Shown here one piece after another: positions 59,701-64,000 of a DNA stretch of 64,000 bases. The stretch covers positions 248,001-312,000 of the forward strand of contig NZ_BMZS01000009.1 of assembly GCF_014652915.1 (NCBI RefSeq), in the 5' to 3' direction. The position numbers were made by a program, and so were the translations under genes. Under the pieces are notes generated by a model. It saw nothing but the letters and a program-made list of their open reading frames with translations, was not told where the DNA came from and ran no database searches. How positions within the stretch are numbered: the first letter of the stretch is position 1; the number at the start of each line of letters is the position of its first letter. This DNA comes from Thalassobaculum fulvum. Its GTDB lineage: Bacteria; Pseudomonadota; Alphaproteobacteria; Thalassobaculales; Thalassobaculaceae.

Positions 59701-60612
59701 ATGCCGTCGCCACGCGTTGCCTTCCTGGGCACCGGCCTCATGGGCGCGCCCATGGCCGCGAACATCGCCCGGGCCGACCTGCCGGTGACCGCCTGGAACC
59801 GGACGCCGGAGAAGGCGGCGAGGCTGGTGGAGCACGGGGTGCGGGTGGCGGAGAGTGCGGCCGACGCGGTCGCCGAGGCCGACGTGGTCTGCACCATCGT
59901 CAGCAATGCCGAGTCGGTCGAGGACGTGCTGTTCGGGCACGGCGTGGCCGAGGCGATGCGGCCGGGGGCGATCTTCGTCGACATGAGCTCGATCCCGCCG
60001 AGGATCGAGAAGCGGCACGCCGAACAGCTGGCCGAGAGGGGGATCCGTCACCTGGACGCGCCGGTGTCCGGTGGCACCCGCGGCGCCGCCGAGGCCAGCC
60101 TCGCGATCATGGTGGGCGGCCGCAAGGACACCTTCGTCGCCGCCACGCCGGTGCTGGCCGCCATGGGCCGGGCGACCCGGGTCGGGCCGGACGGTGCCGG
60201 ACAGCTCGCCAAGCTGTGCAACCAGGTGATCGTGGCGATCAGCGTCGGCGGCCTGTCGGAGGCCCTGCTGCTGGCGTCGGCCGGCGGCGCCGATCCGGCC
60301 GCGGTCCGCGAGGCGCTGCGCGGCGGTTTTTCCGAGAGCCGCATCCTGCAGGAGCACGGCCAGCGCATCCTCGACCGCAACTGGATGCCCGGCGGGCTGG
60401 TCCGCAACATGCTCAAGGACCTGGACGCGGTGATCGAGGAGGCCGAGGACTGCGGCCTGGACCTGCCGTTCGTCGGCCTCGCCCGGTCGCTGTACCAGTC
60501 GCTCTGCGATCGCGGGGTCACCGGCTACGACCACACCGCCCTGCTGCTCGAGATCGAGCGCCGCAACGAGCCGCACCGGGTCGGCGACAAGCCCGACGTC
60601 ACGCCGATGTGA
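59701..60612 (+). CDS. Beta-hydroxyacid dehydrogenase family NAD(P)-dependent oxidoreductase
   Basis: A 303-residue member of the 3-hydroxyisobutyrate / tartronate-semialdehyde reductase family: FLGTGLMGAPMAANI (8-22), DAPVSGGTRGAAEASLAIMVGG (119-140), catalytic Lys171 in GQLAKLCNQ and the C-terminal helical domain (MLKDLDAVIEEAED). It would reduce or oxidise a 3-hydroxy/2-hydroxy-3-oxo acid. It follows dgoA by 25 bases with CGGAGGTCGGAGA as ribosome site, so probably in the same operon. Confidence 0.85.
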   Translation: MPSPRVAFLGTGLMGAPMAANIARADLPVTAWNRTPEKAARLVEHGVRVAESAADAVAEADVVCTIVSNAESVEDVLFGHGVAEAMRPGAIFVDMSSIPPRIEKRHAEQLAERGIRHLDAPVSGGTRGAAEASLAIMVGGRKDTFVAATPVLAAMGRATRVGPDGAGQLAKLCNQVIVAISVGGLSEALLLASAGGADPAAVREALRGGFSESRILQEHGQRILDRNWMPGGLVRNMLKDLDAVIEEAEDCGLDLPFVGLARSLYQSLCDRGVTGYDHTALLLEIERRNEPHRVGDKPDVTPM

Positions 60613-60719
60613 CGATCGGCAGGGCCGGTGTCGACGGCCGCGAATCCCGGCCGGCAGTGTTTACCTGCGTATGCTATCCTGCTGGGACTGCGACCGGTAT
60701 CCGGTGCAGGGGGAACGGG

Positions 60720-61250
60720 ATGCCGTCGACGTCGGGGACATATGCCGGGCCGGAGTCGGACGAGCGCTACATTCGCGACCTGGTCGCGCGGGTCGAGCGC
60801 GAGTCGACGCCGCAGAAGGTGCGGCTGATGCGGTACTGGCTGTCGCTTCGCGACGGCGGCTATCCGGACTACCGGCGCTTCGACGCCTTGGACATCCCCG
60901 ACCTGCTCGGCGACCTCGCGGTGGTCGAGGTCGAGCGCCCGGGTCCGCGCTTCCGGTTCCGACTGTACGGCACGCGGGTTGCCGAGATCCGCGGCCGCGA
61001 CCTGACCGGCCTGTACATCGGCGACCCGGGCGTGTTCCCGCCGGACCTGAACCGGCTCTACCGGCAGAGCTATGTCGAGGTGATGGAGACCGGCCGGCCG
61101 GTGTTCAGCATCGTCCCCTACGAGCCGCATCGCCGGGTGGTCGGCAACTATCACCGTTTGCTGCTGCCGTTCACCGACAGCCGCCGCGGCCTGGGCACCT
61201 GCGACTTCATCCTGCTCAGCTTCCAGAGCGTGCCGCTCGGGCTGTCCTGA
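60720..61250 (+). CDS. PAS_5-like sensory protein (paralogue)
   Basis: The 176-residue product shares with the 17947-18474 gene the pattern WxLxxxDGxP, YxRFDALDIPDLLGDLAVVEVERPGPRFRFRLYGTRVAEIRGRDLTG and the late LLLPFTDSRRGLGTCDFILLSF. It is a single PAS domain of the Rhodospirillales PAS_5 family, unknown ligand. ATG at 60720 (GGGAACGGG before it). A TATGCT at 60670-60675 is a possible -10. It converges on the M20 gene, three bases away. Confidence 0.75.
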   Translation: MPSTSGTYAGPESDERYIRDLVARVERESTPQKVRLMRYWLSLRDGGYPDYRRFDALDIPDLLGDLAVVEVERPGPRFRFRLYGTRVAEIRGRDLTGLYIGDPGVFPPDLNRLYRQSYVEVMETGRPVFSIVPYEPHRRVVGNYHRLLLPFTDSRRGLGTCDFILLSFQSVPLGLS

Positions 61251-61253
61251 CGG

Positions 61254-62420
61254 TCACCGCCGCGGCAGGCGATCCTCGACCAGGCGCGCCCAGAAGCTGG
61301 CACCGTGCGGCAGCAGGTCGTCGTTGAAGTCGTAGTCCGGGTGGTGGACGCCGGCGGTATCGCCGTTGCCGGCCCAGATGTACGCGCCCGGCCGCTGGTT
61401 CAGCATGTAGGAGAAGTCCTCGGCCCCCATCATCGGCTTCGGGTTGCGGTCGACCCGCTCCTTGCCGGCCAGCGCCTCGGCCACCTCGGCGGCGACCGCA
61501 GCCTGCGCCGGGTCGTTGATGGTCGCCGGGTAGCCCTTGAGGTACTCCAGCGTCCCGGTCGCGCCGAAGGTCGCGCACACGCCGTTCACGATGCGCTCGA
61601 TCCGCTCCGGCAGGCTGGCCTGGACCTTCGGGTCGAACACCCGGCAGGTGCCGCGCAGCTCGACCGAATCCGGCACCACGTTGAAGGCGTTGCCGCCCTC
61701 GAACTGGGTGACCGAGATCACCAGCGCGTCCTGCGGCTCGATGTTGCGCGAGGTGATGGTCTGCAGCGCCATCACCAGATGCGCGCCGACCACCACCGGG
61801 TCGATGCCCTGGTGCGGCATGGCGCCGTGGCTGCCGCGGCCCTGCACCTTGATGATGAAGTTGTCGCGGGCCGCCATCATCGGACCCGGCGACACCGCGA
61901 AGCTGCCGACCGGAATGCCGGGGATGTTGTGCATGCCCCAGACCGTGTCGCACGGGAACCGGTCGAACATGCCTTCCTGGACCATCTTGTCGCCGCCGCC
62001 GAGGCCCTCCTCGGCCGGCTGGAAGATGAAGTTCACGGTGCCGTCGAAGTTCCGGGTCTCGGCCAGGTACTTGGCGGCGCCCAGCAGCATGGTGGTGTGG
62101 CCGTCGTGGCCGCAGGCGTGCATCACGCCGTCATTGGTCGAGCGGTGCTCGCGCGGGCCCTCGCCACGTTCCAGGATCGGCAGGGCGTCCATGTCGGCGC
62201 GCAGGCCGATGCTGGCGCTGCCGGTGCCGCATTTCAGCACCCCGACGATGCCGGTGCCGGCGATGCCGCGGTGCACCTCGATGCCCCACTCGGCCAGCTT
62301 GGCGGCGACCACGTCGCTGGTGCGGTGCTCCTTGAATCCGAGCTCCGGATGGGCGTGCAGGTCGTGCCGCCACTCGGTCATCTCGTCGGCGAACTCGGCG
62401 ATGCGGTTGACGATCGGCAT
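61254..62420 (-). CDS. M20 family amidohydrolase (hippurate hydrolase-like), copy 1
   Basis: A 388-residue M20D aminoacylase/carboxypeptidase. Metal ligands are in MHACGHDGHTTMLLGAAKYL (Cys, His, His), QPAEEGLGGGDKMV (Glu pair), WGMHNIPGIPVG and PMMGAEDFSYMLN. The dimerisation domain holds GRGSHGAMPHQGIDPVVV. It hydrolyses N-acyl amino acids in the cytoplasm. It is downstream of a close paralogue with ten bases between; the pair is clearly a tandem duplication. Confidence 0.9.
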   Translation of the reverse strand: MPIVNRIAEFADEMTEWRHDLHAHPELGFKEHRTSDVVAAKLAEWGIEVHRGIAGTGIVGVLKCGTGSASIGLRADMDALPILERGEGPREHRSTNDGVMHACGHDGHTTMLLGAAKYLAETRNFDGTVNFIFQPAEEGLGGGDKMVQEGMFDRFPCDTVWGMHNIPGIPVGSFAVSPGPMMAARDNFIIKVQGRGSHGAMPHQGIDPVVVGAHLVMALQTITSRNIEPQDALVISVTQFEGGNAFNVVPDSVELRGTCRVFDPKVQASLPERIERIVNGVCATFGATGTLEYLKGYPATINDPAQAAVAAEVAEALAGKERVDRNPKPMMGAEDFSYMLNQRPGAYIWAGNGDTAGVHHPDYDFNDDLLPHGASFWARLVEDRLPRR

Positions 62421-62430
62421 GGCTGTCTCC

Positions 62431-63585
62431 TCAGGCGCGCTTCAGCTCGCGCTCGACAAGGGTCGACCAGTAGCTGGCGCCCTGGGCCAGCAGCTCGTCG
62501 TTGAAGTCGTACTCGGGGTGGTGGACCGGCGCACTGTCGCCGTTGCCGGCCCAGATGTAGGCGCCCGGTACGAGGTTCATCATGTAGGCGAAATCCTCCG
62601 AGCCCATCAGCGGCCGGCAGTCGGTCCGGACCGTCGAGGCGACCGCGCCCGCCGCCTCGGCCGCCACGGCGGTCGGTCCGGCGGCGTTCACGGTGACCGG
62701 GAAGACCTGCCGGTAGTCGATCTCGGCGCTGGCCCCGTAGGCCGCGCACACCCCGTCCACGATCCGGCGGAACCGGTCGGGCAGCGAGGCGTGGATGTCC
62801 GGATCGAGGGTCCGGCAGGTGCCGCGCAACACCACGCTGTCCGGCACCACGTTGAAGGTCTCGCCGGCGTGGAACTCGGTGACCGAGACCACCAGCGCGT
62901 CCTGTGCCGGGACGTTGCGGCTGGGGATGGTCTGCAGGGCGATCACCAGGTTGGAGGCGACGATCACCGGGTCGATGCCCTGGTGCGGCATGGCGGCATG
63001 GCTGCCGCGGCCCTGGATGCGGATCTCGAAGGTGTCGCCGGCGGCCATCACCGGCCCTTCCATCACCGCGAAGGTGCCGACCGGGATGCCGGGCATGTTG
63101 TGCATGCCGTACACCCGCTCGCATGGGAACTGCTCGAACAGGCCGTCCTCGACCATCTTCTTCGCCCCTCCCACGCCCTCCTCGGCAGGCTGGAAGATGA
63201 ACCGCACGACGCCGTCGAAGTTCCGGGTCTCGGCCAGGTACTTGGCCGCCCCCAGCAGCATGGTGGTGTGGCCGTCATGGCCGCAGGCATGCATGACGCC
63301 GGCGTTGGTCGAGGCGTAGGGCTTGCCGGTGCGCTCGTCGATCGGCAGGGCGTCCATGTCGGCGCGCAGGCCGATGGCGCGGTCGCCCGACCCGGCCCTG
63401 AGCACCCCGACGACGCCGGTCCCGCCCAGGCCGCGATGGACCTCTATCCCCCACTCCGCCAGCTTGGCGGCGACCACGTCGCTGGTCCGGGTTTCCTGGA
63501 AGCCGAGCTCCGGATGGGCGTGCAGGTCGCGGCGCCACTCGGTCATCTCCGGGGCGAACTCGGCGATGCGGTTGACGATCGGCAT
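62431..63585 (-). CDS. M20 family amidohydrolase (hippurate hydrolase-like), copy 2
   Basis: A 384-residue paralogue of the downstream gene, starting with the same MPIVNRIAEFA and keeping the same metal-site segments (MHACGHDGHTTMLLGAAKYL, QPAEEGVGGAKKMV, MHNMPGIPVGTFAV, LMGSEDFAYMMN). It is first in the minus-strand pair. Sequence identity is visibly high across the whole length, with divergence mainly in the C-terminal third and the loop after DALPI, which suggests altered acyl or amino-acid preference. Confidence 0.9.
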   Translation of the reverse strand: MPIVNRIAEFAPEMTEWRRDLHAHPELGFQETRTSDVVAAKLAEWGIEVHRGLGGTGVVGVLRAGSGDRAIGLRADMDALPIDERTGKPYASTNAGVMHACGHDGHTTMLLGAAKYLAETRNFDGVVRFIFQPAEEGVGGAKKMVEDGLFEQFPCERVYGMHNMPGIPVGTFAVMEGPVMAAGDTFEIRIQGRGSHAAMPHQGIDPVIVASNLVIALQTIPSRNVPAQDALVVSVTEFHAGETFNVVPDSVVLRGTCRTLDPDIHASLPDRFRRIVDGVCAAYGASAEIDYRQVFPVTVNAAGPTAVAAEAAGAVASTVRTDCRPLMGSEDFAYMMNLVPGAYIWAGNGDSAPVHHPEYDFNDELLAQGASYWSTLVERELKRA

Positions 63586-63669
63586 GGGGGGCTCCGGGTT
63601 GCGGATGGGCGGGTTGCGGAGTATCGAGCGGTCGACGCTTCACTGCAACCCGGGACCCGGTGCCGACCG

Positions 63670-64000
63670 ATGCGCGAGCCTGGCATTCCGACCGTCGTCA
63701 CCGACCGGCTGACCCTGCGGGCCTTCACGCCGGCGGACCGCGAGGCCTATGCCGCGCTGCGGGCCGACCCGGAGGTCGTGCGCTACCTGCCGGGTGGCGA
63801 GGCGCTGGTGCCGTTCGCGGCCGAGATCGCCGACTCGCGCATCAGGTCGTTCCGGGAGGGCTGGGCGCGCGGCTACGGGGTCTGGGCGGTCGAGGAGACC
63901 GCGACCGGTGCGTTCGTCGGCCAGGCCGGGCTGGCGTCGATGGAGCGCGCGTCCGAGGTCGAGGTGCTTTACGCCCTGGGTAGGCCGTTCTGGGGCCGCG
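63670..64000 (+). CDS. GNAT-family acetyltransferase (3' truncated by the window end)
   Basis: From ATG at 63670 the frame is open to the last base (110 complete codons). The N-terminus VVTDRLTLRAFTPADREAYAALRADPEVVRYLPGGE is the classic start of RimJ/RimL-like GNAT proteins, followed by FREGWARGYGVWAVEETATGAFVGQAGL and VLYALGRPFWG, which precedes the acetyl-CoA loop. Substrate unknown. The stop codon and the CoA-binding region fall outside the window. Confidence 0.82.
   Translation, partial: MREPGIPTVVTDRLTLRAFTPADREAYAALRADPEVVRYLPGGEALVPFAAEIADSRIRSFREGWARGYGVWAVEETATGAFVGQAGLASMERASEVEVLYALGRPFWGR

Noticed and set aside
1-64000. tRNA, rRNA, transposase, integrase or attachment sites
   Set aside because: I found no recognisable cloverleaf, ribosomal or transposase/integrase sequence in the window.

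Overview
The window is GC-rich DNA (third codon positions almost always G or C), densely coding, with many 1-4 base gene overlaps of the ATGA/GTGA/TGATG type. A complete ccoNOQP-ccoGHIS (cbb3 oxidase) locus with an FNR/FixK-type box, a fused TRAP transporter, a non-pyrrolysine MttB-type methyltransferase beside a GcvT-domain FAD oxidoreductase, PAS_5-like proteins and a DUF882/L,D-transpeptidase pair together suggest a free-living, probably aquatic alphaproteobacterium, most likely Rhodospirillales. That taxonomic call is inference; there is no rRNA or tRNA gene to anchor it.

Region 1 (1-17.2 kb, all + strand) is a surface-carbohydrate cluster. A truncated TPR/glycosyltransferase-like protein is followed by a 'sporadic carbohydrate cluster' pair (2OG-Fe(II) oxygenase and LIC12192-type protein), an epimerase, a GmhA-like isomerase, a GmhB-like phosphatase, a transaldolase, a second epimerase, an HldE-like fusion with its domains in reverse order, a Gfo/Idh/MocA oxidoreductase, a UDP-sugar dehydrogenase homologue with Asn in place of the catalytic Cys, an SDR with HxxxH in place of YxxxK, a SAM methyltransferase, a split transketolase, a third canonical epimerase and a canonical TviB-like dehydrogenase. 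The set looks like a pathway for an unusual heptose-derived or carbon-extended nucleotide sugar. It ends with a small secreted RTX-repeat protein.

Region 2 (17.2-24.8 kb) holds a PPK2 polyphosphate kinase, a PAS_5-like sensor protein, a five-PAS hybrid histidine kinase (HisKA-HATPase-REC-Hpt) overlapping a single-domain response regulator, and an M24 aminopeptidase P. Region 3 (24.9-29.2 kb) pairs an MttB-family methyltransferase with a dimethylglycine/sarcosine dehydrogenase-like FAD enzyme. The latter is flanked on both sides by related palindromic intergenic repeats.

Region 4 (29.3-38.1 kb) carries a small PilZ-like protein, a pentapeptide-repeat protein, a tandem universal stress protein followed by a HlyC-type lysine acyltransferase, a TRAP transporter (DctP plus fused DctQM) with a 42-residue membrane protein, and an aconitase-superfamily fusion on the minus strand. 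Region 5 (38.2-46.3 kb) is the cbb3 oxidase structural and assembly operon. Region 6 (46.3-51.6 kb) contains envelope genes: a DUF882 peptidase, a YcbB-like L,D-transpeptidase, a DUF2189 membrane protein, an OmpA-family lipoprotein and an NTF2-like protein.

Region 7 (51.7-61.3 kb) has two sugar-acid catabolic operons. The minus-strand one encodes two FAH-family enzymes, an SDR and an SMP-30 lactonase. The plus-strand one encodes an MDR oxidoreductase, a GST, DgoK, DgoA and a beta-hydroxyacid dehydrogenase. A markedly AT-rich intergenic patch lies between them, and a second PAS_5-like protein follows. Region 8 (61.3-64 kb) has two tandem M20 amidohydrolases and the start of a GNAT acetyltransferase that runs off the window. 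No CRISPR array, prophage, IS element, tRNA or rRNA was recognised.
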